Made by a program: the position numbers and the translations under genes. Under the pieces are notes generated by a model. It was not told the DNA's origin, ran no database searches, and saw only the letters and a list, made by a program, of their open reading frames with translations. From positions 210,800 to 274,799 of the forward strand of contig NZ_JAGPXL010000004.1 of the NCBI RefSeq assembly GCF_018070565.1: a DNA stretch of 64,000 bases. Reading direction: 5' to 3'. The stretch's first letter is position 1. Every line of letters starts with the position of its first letter. Positions 25,273 through 32,808 of the stretch are shown piece after piece. The stretch is from Streptomyces sp. B93 (lineage in GTDB: Bacteria; Actinomycetota; Actinomycetes; Streptomycetales; Streptomycetaceae).

Positions 25273-26408
25273 GACGCCACCTCCGTGGGCATCGGGGGGA
25301 CCGGGCGGGCGCGGTGCTTGCGCAGGAGTCCGGGCCTGCCCTCGGCCCAGCTCTCCAGGTTGCGAACGAGCGCGGCCCGGATGTCGGCATGGGTCAGACG
25401 GGTGCCGCAGTGGAATTCCCCGAAGGATTCGCCGAGGGAGGTGTCGAACGGCAGCTCGGTCTGGAAGCAGAGCAGCAGTTCGGCGTAGTGCTGGAAACGC
25501 TGGCGCATCTTGCCGGGCAGCGCGGTGCCCTCCAGCATCGGCAACAGCAGCCGGTGCACGGCCTCGACGGGGATCAGGCGGGGCCGGTGCGGCTCGGGCA
25601 GTCCGTTGCGTACGGCGAACTCGCCGCAGACGTCGGCGATCTCCCGCAGCTCGATGGACTCCTTGCCCGCCGTCAGCCAGTACTCGCCGCTGCCCACCCC
25701 GCCGCGGATGAGGTCGGCGATGGCGCGGGTGACGTAGTCCTGCGGGACCATGTCGACCTTGGCGTCGGGGGCGCCGGGCAGCACCGGCACCTGGCCGAGG
25801 ACCATGGAGCCGATGGTCCGGGTCAGGCCCTGCTCCCCCGCGATACGGCCGGTGACGGAGTCGCCCATGACGACCGAGGGACGCACGATGGCGCCGGGCA
25901 GGTCCGACTCGCGCATCAGCCGCTCGGCGGTGGCCTTGGAGGCGAGGTAGGCGGCGGCGCCCGGGAAGCGGCGGTGGTCCTCCTCGGTGGGCGTGTTCAC
26001 CACGAAGGCGGTGCTGACCAGGTAGAGGGGCGCGTCGGCGCGGGCGGCCAGGTCGATCATGTTCTCGGTGCCGACCGTGTTGGTCCGCACGATCTCCTCC
26101 GGCGGGATGCGCCAGTTGGTCGCGGCGGCGGAGTGCAGCACGACGTCGACCTCCAGGGCCAGCTCGTGCCAGGTCAGGGGGGACAGGCCCAGCCGGGGCG
26201 CCACGAGGTCGCCGCTCAGCTCGCGCACGCGCGGGTCGCCCAGCGGGCGGTTGCGGCGCAGGCAGATGAGGTCGTAGTCCTCGGACAGCTCGTCGATGAG
26301 GGCGCGCCCGAGCACGCCGGAGCCGCCGGTGAGCAGCAGGGTGGGACGGTCGGCCGCGGGCGGGCGGGGCCCACGGGAATCGATGGGGCACGGATGAGGT
26401 GACGGCAT
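25269..26408 (-). CDS. Thioester-reductase-like extended SDR
   Basis: A 379-residue NAD(P)H enzyme. The nucleotide motif is TLLLTGGSGVLGRALIDEL near residue 23; the active site has Tyr and Lys in AAYLASKATAERLM near 170, and STAFVVNTPTEE precedes it. The middle part (PGAIVRPSVVMGDSVTG) and the long C-terminal half match the male-sterility/fatty acyl reductase group (NAD_binding_4) that reduces acyl-CoA or acyl-ACP to aldehyde or alcohol. No carrier domain is attached, so the substrate must come in trans. It is directly coupled to the aminotransferase. The gene's 5' end faces the repeat region at 26409-26787. Confidence 0.86.
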   Translation of the reverse strand: MPSPHPCPIDSRGPRPPAADRPTLLLTGGSGVLGRALIDELSEDYDLICLRRNRPLGDPRVRELSGDLVAPRLGLSPLTWHELALEVDVVLHSAAATNWRIPPEEIVRTNTVGTENMIDLAARADAPLYLVSTAFVVNTPTEEDHRRFPGAAAYLASKATAERLMRESDLPGAIVRPSVVMGDSVTGRIAGEQGLTRTIGSMVLGQVPVLPGAPDAKVDMVPQDYVTRAIADLIRGGVGSGEYWLTAGKESIELREIADVCGEFAVRNGLPEPHRPRLIPVEAVHRLLLPMLEGTALPGKMRQRFQHYAELLLCFQTELPFDTSLGESFGEFHCGTRLTHADIRAALVRNLESWAEGRPGLLRKHRARPVPPMPTEVAS

Positions 26409-26787
26409 GGCGGTGCTCCCTCGGACGGGTGGCGGCTGACGTGGGACGGTGACGCCGTCGGGCGGTGACGGGCGGCCGGTCGGTGACGGTGACGCCGTCG
26501 GGCGGTGGGGGCGGGCCGGTCGGGTGGTGACGGTGACGCGGCAATCGGCGGTGGACTGCCGGTCAGTGACGGTGACGCCGTCGGGCGACGGGGGGGACGG
26601 TCGGTCGGTGACGGTGACGGTGACGCGGCAATCGGCGGTGGACTGCCGGTCAGTGACGGTGACGCCGTTGGACGGTGGCGCGCTGCCGATCGCTGACGGT
26701 CGCGCCGTCGGACGGTGGCCCGCGGCCGGTCGGTGACGGTGGTGTCGTCAGTCGGCGGCGCTCGGCCGGTCCGTGGCGGTGGTGTCG
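26409..26787. repeat. GGTGACGGTGACGC-type repeat region inside the leftward operon
   Basis: These 379 bases separate the SDR gene from the acyl-CoA dehydrogenase gene. A 56-base unit at 26526-26581 recurs without change at 26613-26668, a period of 87. It starts GGTGACGGTGACGCGGCAAT and ends GTGACGGTGACGCCGT. Shorter copies of GGTGACGGTGACGCCGT lie near 26480, and many CGGTGACGG and CCGGTCGGTG units fill the rest. The open frames on both strands (Pro/Ser/Arg- or Gly/Asp-rich) are products of the repeat. No gene is supported. It could be a slippage-prone minisatellite, or a leader or attenuator between the two halves of the operon. Confidence 0.85.
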
Positions 26788-27921
26788 TCACGCGATGGCG
26801 AGCGGCTGGTCGGAGAGGTAGTCGGAGAACGGGCCGGTCATCCGGGAGCGGGACGGCGGGTGCAGGGAGAGGCCGTTGGCGCTGGCGGCGAGATGGCCGA
26901 TCTCGTCGGACGTCATGAAGTTGAGGCCGCCGAGCAGTTCGACCGCGCGCGGGACGATCCGGCCGAGGGCGTCCTGGACGCCGTAGCGGACGTACAGCGC
27001 CTGGGCGAGCGCCGATTCACCGAGGTCACCGGCGTCCACCCGGCGGGCCACGCCCTCCGCGGTGGCCATCGCGGACTCCGTCTCCAGGAACAGCCGGACG
27101 CGTTCGTGCTCGGGGATGCGGTCGTTGAGCAGCACCCGCTCCACCAGGGCGCCGGCGGCGCCGAGGTAGCTGCCGGTCATCAGGACCTGGAACCAGATCA
27201 GCCCGAGCGTCTGGAGTTCGTCGAGGCCCTGTCCGGTGGTCGCGGTGGTGCGCAGCAGCAGCTCGGGCGGTACGAGGACGTCGGTGAGCGTGACCTGCTC
27301 GCTCTCGGCGCCCGCCAGGAACGCGCTGGACCAGAAGCCGCTGACGGTCAGGCCGTCGCTGTCCGCGGGCACCAGCGCCACCGCGAGTTCCTCGCCCTGC
27401 CCGTCCTCGCGGGGCACCAGCACGCTTGCGGTCAGCACGTCCATGGACCTCGCCAGGCTGCACGGCCGCTTGACGCCGTTGATCCGCACCCCGTCGGCGG
27501 TGACCTCGGCGGTCATCGACGGCTCCAGGATGCCACTGCCGCTGCGGCCCTCGGCGAACCCGGAGGCGATGATCCGGTTGGACGCGGCGACCCCCTCGAT
27601 GAGCATCCACTCCATGCCGTCGCCGAGGGCGCCCAGGCCGACCAGGGTGGCCATGGAGAAGTGGTGCATGGTGGTCCCCACCGCCAGCGACGGCGAGCGG
27701 CTGCCGATGGCCCGCTGCACCCGCAGCGCGTCCAGCGCGGTGGCGCCCCGGCCCTGGTGGGACTCCGGGACCAGCAGCCCGGGCCCGCCGCTGTCGCGGA
27801 ACAGCGCGATGCCGGGGCTGCCCGGCCGCTCCAGCTCCATCAGCGGGATCTCACACAGCCCCGCGTCGAGGTCCGGCAGCAGCTTGGCCAGGGTGGTGCG
27901 TTCACGCTCGAGGAATCTCAT
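26788..27921 (-). CDS. Acyl-CoA dehydrogenase-like flavoprotein
   Basis: A 377-residue acyl-CoA dehydrogenase-like protein. The N-terminal helical domain has GGPGLLVPESHQGRGATALD near residue 45, the middle domain has the flavin and substrate region around IIASGFAEGRSGSGILEPSM and GVKRPCSLARSMDVL, and the C-terminal helices run to HLAASANGLSLHPPSRSRMT. The conserved catalytic Glu position of the C-terminal domain cannot be assigned by eye. The family introduces alpha,beta double bonds into acyl thioesters; some members oxidise or hydroxylate nitrogen or carbon instead. The ATG at 27921 gives a normal length. It precedes the repeat region and follows the DUF2156-like gene by 40 bases. Confidence 0.85.
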   Translation of the reverse strand: MRFLERERTTLAKLLPDLDAGLCEIPLMELERPGSPGIALFRDSGGPGLLVPESHQGRGATALDALRVQRAIGSRSPSLAVGTTMHHFSMATLVGLGALGDGMEWMLIEGVAASNRIIASGFAEGRSGSGILEPSMTAEVTADGVRINGVKRPCSLARSMDVLTASVLVPREDGQGEELAVALVPADSDGLTVSGFWSSAFLAGAESEQVTLTDVLVPPELLLRTTATTGQGLDELQTLGLIWFQVLMTGSYLGAAGALVERVLLNDRIPEHERVRLFLETESAMATAEGVARRVDAGDLGESALAQALYVRYGVQDALGRIVPRAVELLGGLNFMTSDEIGHLAASANGLSLHPPSRSRMTGPFSDYLSDQPLAIA

Positions 27922-27961
27922 GGACGTCCAGTCCTCCAGGGTCGGTTCGGAACACCGGTGG

Positions 27962-28924
27962 TCATACGGCGTTGGTGGCGCGCAGCAGCTGCCACACGGC
28001 GCCGAGGCGGGGCCTGCCCTTGAAGGCGAGGTACTCGGGGAGGACCGCGTGCGGGGCCCACTTCTCCTTGTACTCGAGCTGGGAGGCGGCCGGGTAGATC
28101 GCCGTGCCGTGCTCGGCGAGCAGCCGGGCGAACCGGGTGAACGTCCGGCTGGCGCCGGGCAGTTCGTGCTCGTCGGCGAGCCCGGTGAACGGCGTGAACC
28201 CGAAGTGCAGCCACCCGGCGCCGTCCTCGGTGAAGCGCTCGATGACGGTGGCGTTGAGCGCCTCCATGACTCCGGGGGGCGCGTCGGGCAGGCGGCGGCT
28301 GAGGTCGTGCAGCCAGCCGGGGCGGCTGCCGTAGACGGGCGAGTAGTTGATGTACCCGACGGCCTGGCCGTCGACGCGGCCGACGAACAGCCTGCGGTGC
28401 TCCTGGAGGGGGCCGGTGCGCTGGCCGACGAGGAACCGCAGCTCCTTGACGTGGCGGCCCTTGTCGCGCAGCCAGCGGTCGTCCAGCCGGTCCAGCTCGC
28501 CCAGGTCGTCGTCGGGCCGCAGCTCGACGACCTCGAGACCCGCGCGCCGGGCCCGCGAGATCTTGTTGCGCAGCCGCACGAACTTCGAGCCGCGCAGGGT
28601 GAATCGGGCCAGGTCGACGGCGTACGACGCCCCGATCTGGTTGACCGTGAACCCATGGCGCGCGTACAACTCGGCGTCCTCACGCTGGAGTTGTACGGCG
28701 ACCAGGCGCCTTCCGGCGTGCTCGGCGAAGGACGTGAGCAGCCGCGCGCGGTGTTCCGGCGCGGTGAACGGGCCGCCGAATTGCAGTACGTACCGACCGG
28801 AGCGGCGATATGCACAGGCGCCGTCGAAGCGTTCGTCGCGGAAATAGTCGTTGCCGCTGTTCAGGGCGAGAAAGGAACTGGGGTTGTCACTGTGTGCGGC
28901 GAGCGTGTCAAACACCGACTGCAT
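27962..28924 (-). CDS. DUF2156/LPG-synthase-C-like acyl or aminoacyl transferase
   Basis: A 320-residue soluble protein that resembles the C-terminal catalytic half of lysylphosphatidylglycerol synthase. Recognisable stretches are LALNSGNDYFRDERFDGACA, YRRSGRYVLQFGGPFTAPEH, the KFVRLRNKISRARRAGLEVV block near residue 125 and the C-terminal YPAASQLEYKEKWAPHAVLP. That domain has paired GNAT-like folds and moves aminoacyl groups from tRNA to lipids. Here it lacks membrane helices, but the next gene upstream (overlap 17 bases) encodes a small membrane protein that may serve as partner. A tRNA-dependent tailoring step is possible but unproven. Confidence 0.75.
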   Translation of the reverse strand: MQSVFDTLAAHSDNPSSFLALNSGNDYFRDERFDGACAYRRSGRYVLQFGGPFTAPEHRARLLTSFAEHAGRRLVAVQLQREDAELYARHGFTVNQIGASYAVDLARFTLRGSKFVRLRNKISRARRAGLEVVELRPDDDLGELDRLDDRWLRDKGRHVKELRFLVGQRTGPLQEHRRLFVGRVDGQAVGYINYSPVYGSRPGWLHDLSRRLPDAPPGVMEALNATVIERFTEDGAGWLHFGFTPFTGLADEHELPGASRTFTRFARLLAEHGTAIYPAASQLEYKEKWAPHAVLPEYLAFKGRPRLGAVWQLLRATNAV

Positions 28925-29435
28925 TCTTGCCCTCCATCGGGACCCGCGCGTTCTTCTTTCCGTACCGCTGCTCGAATTCCCGGTAGGCCGGGTCGGTCTC
29001 CGGTTCGAAGGCGACACCGAAGGGTTTCAGGGAGTTCCCGAAGAGCGCCCGGTCGCCCATGAGGTGGATGGGAAGCGCGAGGAGCGCCCATTCCGGCCTG
29101 ACGAACAGCGCCCACGCGCCGGCCAGCACACCCGCCGTGACCAGGCTGTGCATGGTGTTGTAGGCCACGTAGTAGCCGCGCGGGACGCTCTTGTCCCGGC
29201 TGCGCCGGAACGCGATGGCGCCGGGAACGTAGCCGATGACGTCGATCACCGCGAAGAACAGCACGAAAACCCACCAACGGATTTCGGAATGGTGCTGGAA
29301 GGCGAGCACGAGCGAGACGACGAAAGCGGCCAGCCATTCGAGCCGGGAAAGCGCGAAGGTGGTCTTCGTCTCGAAACGGTTCTTGGCATCCACAGGCGCT
29401 CCAGGAATTGCGCGTACGGTACCGGGGCGCGACAT
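28908..29435 (-). CDS. Small integral membrane protein of unknown family
   Basis: A 175-residue protein with about four membrane segments: WLAAFVVSLVLAFQHH, WWVFVLFFAVIDVIGYVPGA, HSLVTAGVLAGAWALFV and ALLALPIHLMG. The conserved-looking loop GDRALFGNSLKPFGVAFEPE follows the last. The C-terminus is charged. I do not recognise the family. It is the first gene of the leftward operon, and its end overlaps the DUF2156-like gene by 17 bases. It could anchor that enzyme or the pathway's lipophilic steps. Confidence 0.78.
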   Translation of the reverse strand: MSRPGTVRAIPGAPVDAKNRFETKTTFALSRLEWLAAFVVSLVLAFQHHSEIRWWVFVLFFAVIDVIGYVPGAIAFRRSRDKSVPRGYYVAYNTMHSLVTAGVLAGAWALFVRPEWALLALPIHLMGDRALFGNSLKPFGVAFEPETDPAYREFEQRYGKKNARVPMEGKNAVGV

Positions 29436-29495
29436 CAGCCTGCCCCCTCGCTGCGGTCATTCACTCTGTTTACGCGGGAGTTGACGCAACCCCTC

Positions 29496-29521
29496 GCGGA
29501 ACACGGGCGCGGAACACGGGC
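29496..29521. promoter_or_regulatory. Tandem 13-base direct repeat, candidate MocR operator
   Basis: GCGGAACACGGGC occurs twice in a row at 29496-29508 and 29509-29521, 23 bases before the MocR ATG and in the promoter region shared with the leftward island operon. MocR regulators often bind direct repeats, so this is a good candidate for autoregulation and for control of the divergent operon. Confidence 0.55.
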
Positions 29522-29544
29522 ATCGCCGTCTAAGGTCCACAGGC

Positions 29545-30966
29545 ATGACGTCGTCGCCGTCCGGGCCGCCCGCCGCCCGGGAACTCCTCCTCGCAGCCGC
29601 CGCCGCACCCGCACGCGCGCGTGGCCGCACGCTCCAGGCCGCGCTGCGTGCGGCGGTCCGCTCGGGGCGGCTGGCGCCGGGCACCCGGCTGCCGTCGAGC
29701 CGGGACCTCGCCGCCGACCTCGGGGTGTCGCGCGGGCTGGTGACGGAGACGTACGAGCAGCTGACGGCGGAGGGGTACCTGCGCTCCGGGCGGGGCGCCG
29801 GGACGTGGGTGAGCGAGGCGGTGCGGGCCGCCCGCCCACGCGCGCGTGACCTCGCCCCCCGCTCCCCCGGCGCCAAGGTCGGGTTCGTGCCCGGCACCCC
29901 GGACCTGTCGCTGTTCCCGCGTGCCGCCTGGACGGCCGCCCAGCGCGGCGTGCTGGCCGAACTGCCGCACCAGGACCTCGGCTACCCCGACCCGCGCGGT
30001 CTGCCCCGGCTGCGCACGGCGCTGGCCGGGCTGCTCGCCCGCCGCCGGGGTGTGGTCGCGGACCCGGAGCTGCTGGTGATCGTCTCCGGGGTGACCCAGG
30101 CGACGACCCTGCTCGGGCACGTCCTGCACGCGCGCGGGCTGCGGGCCGTCGGGGTGGAGGACCCGGGCAGTCCGCACCTCGACGCCCTCTACCCAACCAC
30201 CGGGGTCGGCGTCGTCCCGCTGCCCGTGGACGACGAGGGGATCGCGCTCGGCCCGCTGCGGTCGTCCGGCGTCCGGGCCGTGCTGACCACGCCGTCGCAC
30301 CAGTTCCCCACCGGGATCGCCTACTCCGCGCGGCGCCGCGTCGCACTCCTCGACTGGGCGCGGTCCGTCGACGGGATCGTCCTGGAGGACGACTACGACG
30401 GCGACTTCCGCTACGACCGCGCGCCCGTGGGCGCCCTCCAGGGACTCGACCCGGACCACGTGGCCTACGCCGGGTCGGTCAGCAAGTCCCTCGCCCCCGG
30501 ACTGCGGCTGGGCTGGCTGCTGGTGCCCCAGGCGCTGGCGGAGGAGGTCGTGACGCGCAAACGGGCCATGGACCTCGGGCATCCCACCCTCGACCAGGAG
30601 ATCTTCGCCCGCTTCCTGGAACGCGGCGACTACGACCGGCAGTTGCGCCGCGCCCGCCAGGCCTACCGGGAGCGGCGCGACACGCTGGTCGCGTCCCTGG
30701 CCGAGCACTTCCCCGGCACGGAGGTGACCGGCATCGCGGCCGGGCTGCACGTCATCGCCACGCTGCCATGGGGGTACGGCCCAGGGGAGCGGTTCGTGGC
30801 GCGCGCGGCCGAGGCCGGGGTGGCGGTGCGGACGGTGGCGGCGTACCGGCACGCGGGCACCGAGCACGACGACGGACCGGTGGTGCGGCTGGTCCTGGGG
30901 TACGCCCAGCTGCCGCCGTCGCGGATCCGGGAAGGGGTGCGGCTGATGGCGGAAGCGGTGATCTGA
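29545..30966 (+). CDS. MocR/PdxR-type regulator (GntR helix plus aminotransferase domain)
   Basis: A 473-residue fusion. The winged helix is at residues about 25-95 (LPSSRDLAADLGVSRGLVTE), and the fold-type I aminotransferase domain runs from about 115 to the end with PLP Lys in AGSVSKSLAPGLRLGWLLVP near residue 315. Asp and Tyr of the cofactor site are seen in LEDDYDGDFRYDRAPVGALQ. Such regulators sense PLP and an amine. Divergent from the leftward operon with an intergenic region of 109 bases, it is the best candidate regulator of that arm. It could also regulate vitamin B6 genes elsewhere. Confidence 0.93.
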   Translation: MTSSPSGPPAARELLLAAAAAPARARGRTLQAALRAAVRSGRLAPGTRLPSSRDLAADLGVSRGLVTETYEQLTAEGYLRSGRGAGTWVSEAVRAARPRARDLAPRSPGAKVGFVPGTPDLSLFPRAAWTAAQRGVLAELPHQDLGYPDPRGLPRLRTALAGLLARRRGVVADPELLVIVSGVTQATTLLGHVLHARGLRAVGVEDPGSPHLDALYPTTGVGVVPLPVDDEGIALGPLRSSGVRAVLTTPSHQFPTGIAYSARRRVALLDWARSVDGIVLEDDYDGDFRYDRAPVGALQGLDPDHVAYAGSVSKSLAPGLRLGWLLVPQALAEEVVTRKRAMDLGHPTLDQEIFARFLERGDYDRQLRRARQAYRERRDTLVASLAEHFPGTEVTGIAAGLHVIATLPWGYGPGERFVARAAEAGVAVRTVAAYRHAGTEHDDGPVVRLVLGYAQLPPSRIREGVRLMAEAVI

Positions 30967-31001
30967 CCCTGGGGCCGGTGTCGTGGCCGGGTCGGCCAGT
31001 T

Positions 31002-31023
31002 GTTCACTTCCGGTTTGCGTGGG
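31002..31023 (+). promoter_or_regulatory. Candidate PHO box of phoD
   Basis: Two 11-base units, GTTCACTTCCG (31002-31012) and GTTTGCGTGGG (31013-31023), follow the layout of PhoP direct repeats, whose literature consensus is GTTCACC plus four variable bases. The first unit matches six of seven core bases, the second fewer. It lies 65 bases before the phoD ATG, fitting phosphate-starvation control. Confidence 0.6.
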
Positions 31024-31087
31024 CGCTGCGGCGCCCCAGTAGTTGTGGCAGGTCACACCGGCCGGATTCCGCCCTGGAGGTCCACCC

Positions 31088-32662
31088 ATGTCCCACCGTC
31101 CGTCCCCGGGCCGCCGCAGCGTACTGCGCGGCTCCCTCGCGGCGTCGGCCGCGCTGTCCCTGCCCGGCGCCCTCGGCGCCGCCCCGGCGCTCGCCCTGTC
31201 CGGCCGTCCCCGGGCGGGCTGGGGCGTGCAGACCGGTGACGTGACCGCGAACTCCGGCCTGGTGTGGGTGCGTTCGGACCGCCCGGCCCGGATGATCGTG
31301 GAGACGTCCGCGACCGAGTCGTTCCGCAACCCGCGCAGCTGGCACGGCCCGCTGCTGGGCTCCGGCAGCGACTTCACCGGCACCACCCGGCTGCACGGAC
31401 TGCCGCCCGGCGAGCAGATCCACTACCGGGTACTGCTCGCCGACCCGGACGACCCGCGCCGCACCGGTGAGCCGGTCACCGGCACCTTCCGCACGGCGTC
31501 GGTGCGCCGCCGCGACGACGTGCGTTTCGTGTGGTCCGGCGACCTGGCGGGCCAGGGCTGGGGCATCAACCCCGACTTCGGCGGCTACCGGATCTTCGAC
31601 GCGATGGCCGCGCTCGACCCGGACTTCTTCCTGTTCAGCGGCGACACCGTGTACGCGGACGGCCCGATAGCGGCGACCGCGGCGCTGCCCGACGGCGGCA
31701 CCTGGCGGAACATCACCACCGAGGAGAAGTCCAAGGTCGCCGAGACCCTGGCGGAGTTCCGCGGCAACTTCCGCTACAACCTGCTCGACGACAACCTGCG
31801 GCGGTTCAACGCCCAGGTCCCGTCGATCGTCCAGTGGGACGACCACGAGGTCACCAACAACTGGTACCCGGGTGAGATCCTCACCGACGCCCGGTACACC
31901 GAGAAGAGCGTCGACGTGCTCGCCGCCCGCGCCCGGCAGGCGTTCTCGGAGTACTTCCCGATCTCGACGCTGCGCCGCCCCGGCGGCCGGGTGCACCGGG
32001 TCCAGCACTACGGCCCGCTGCTGGACGTCTTCGTCCTGGACATGCGCACCTACCGCAACGCCAACTCGACGGACGACCAGACCACCGACGAGCAGGGCAT
32101 CCTCGGCCGCGAGCAGCTGTCGTGGCTCAAGCGTGAGCTGTCCCGCTCCCGGGCCGTCTGGAAGGTGATCGCCTCCGACATGCCGCTCGGCCTGGTCGTG
32201 CCGGACACCGGGGACGGCAGGCCGCACATCGAGGCGGTCGCGCAGGGCGACCCGGGCGCTCCGCTCGGCCGCGAACTCCAGATCGCCGAGCTGCTGCGGT
32301 ACATCAAGCACCGGAGGATCACCGGCACGGTGTGGCTGACGGCCGACGTGCACTACACCTCGGCGCAGCACTACCAGCCGTCGCGGGCCGCGTTCACCGA
32401 CTTCGAGCCGTTCTGGGAGTTCGTGTCGGGGCCGCTCAACGCCGGGGCGTTCCCCGCCAACGCCCTCGACGGCACCTTCGGTCCGGAGCGGGTGTTCGTG
32501 AAGGCGCCGACGGCGTCGAACGTGTCCCCGGCCGGTGGCTACCAGTTCTTCGGCGAGGTCGGCATCGACGGCGACAGCGCGGAACTGACGGTCCGGCTGC
32601 GCGAACAGGACGGCACGGTGCTGTTCACCAAGGTGCTCCAGCCGGGCCGGGTCGGCCAGTAG
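31088..32662 (+). CDS. phoD: PhoD-type alkaline phosphatase/phosphodiesterase
   Basis: A 524-residue secreted enzyme. The N-terminus has a twin-arginine signal (PGRRSVLRGSLAASAALSL) with a likely cleavage after ALA near residue 40. The PhoD N-domain follows (GWGVQTGDVTANSGLVWVRS), then the metallophosphatase core with FVWSGDLAGQGWGINPDFGG, DFFLFSGDTVYADG, VQWDDHEVTNNWYP and TVWLTADVHYTSAQHY carrying the iron and calcium ligands. It releases phosphate from diesters and monoesters outside the cell. ATG 31088 has GGAGG 7 bases upstream; a GTG further up would break the signal peptide. Regulation by PhoP is suggested by the upstream PHO-like repeats. Confidence 0.94.
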   Translation: MSHRPSPGRRSVLRGSLAASAALSLPGALGAAPALALSGRPRAGWGVQTGDVTANSGLVWVRSDRPARMIVETSATESFRNPRSWHGPLLGSGSDFTGTTRLHGLPPGEQIHYRVLLADPDDPRRTGEPVTGTFRTASVRRRDDVRFVWSGDLAGQGWGINPDFGGYRIFDAMAALDPDFFLFSGDTVYADGPIAATAALPDGGTWRNITTEEKSKVAETLAEFRGNFRYNLLDDNLRRFNAQVPSIVQWDDHEVTNNWYPGEILTDARYTEKSVDVLAARARQAFSEYFPISTLRRPGGRVHRVQHYGPLLDVFVLDMRTYRNANSTDDQTTDEQGILGREQLSWLKRELSRSRAVWKVIASDMPLGLVVPDTGDGRPHIEAVAQGDPGAPLGRELQIAELLRYIKHRRITGTVWLTADVHYTSAQHYQPSRAAFTDFEPFWEFVSGPLNAGAFPANALDGTFGPERVFVKAPTASNVSPAGGYQFFGEVGIDGDSAELTVRLREQDGTVLFTKVLQPGRVGQ

Positions 32663-32688
32663 GGCGCGTCCCGTACCCTCGATCGCGT

Positions 32689-32721
32689 GCCGCGCACCGG
32701 CGTCATCCCCCGGTGCGCGGC
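32689..32721 (+). terminator. Hairpin after phoD
   Basis: Perfect 12-base arms GCCGCGCACCGG (32689-32700) and CCGGTGCGCGGC (32710-32721) with a 9-base loop start 27 bases after the phoD stop. There is no U-run, which is normal in this group. Confidence 0.8.
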
Positions 32722-32808
32722 GCGGGTCCCAGTGCGCCGAACTCACCTGCCGGGTTGGCGTTTTCGCAGGTCAGGTCGATTGTCAGTGGCCGCCTCTACG
32801 GTTTTCCC

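Noticed and set aside
26449..26791. Long open frames on both strands through the GGTGACG repeat (Pro/Ser-rich or Gly/Asp-rich products)
   Set aside because: They are products of the repeat and of low stop-codon frequency. Residue composition follows the DNA repeat and there is no ribosome site or domain.
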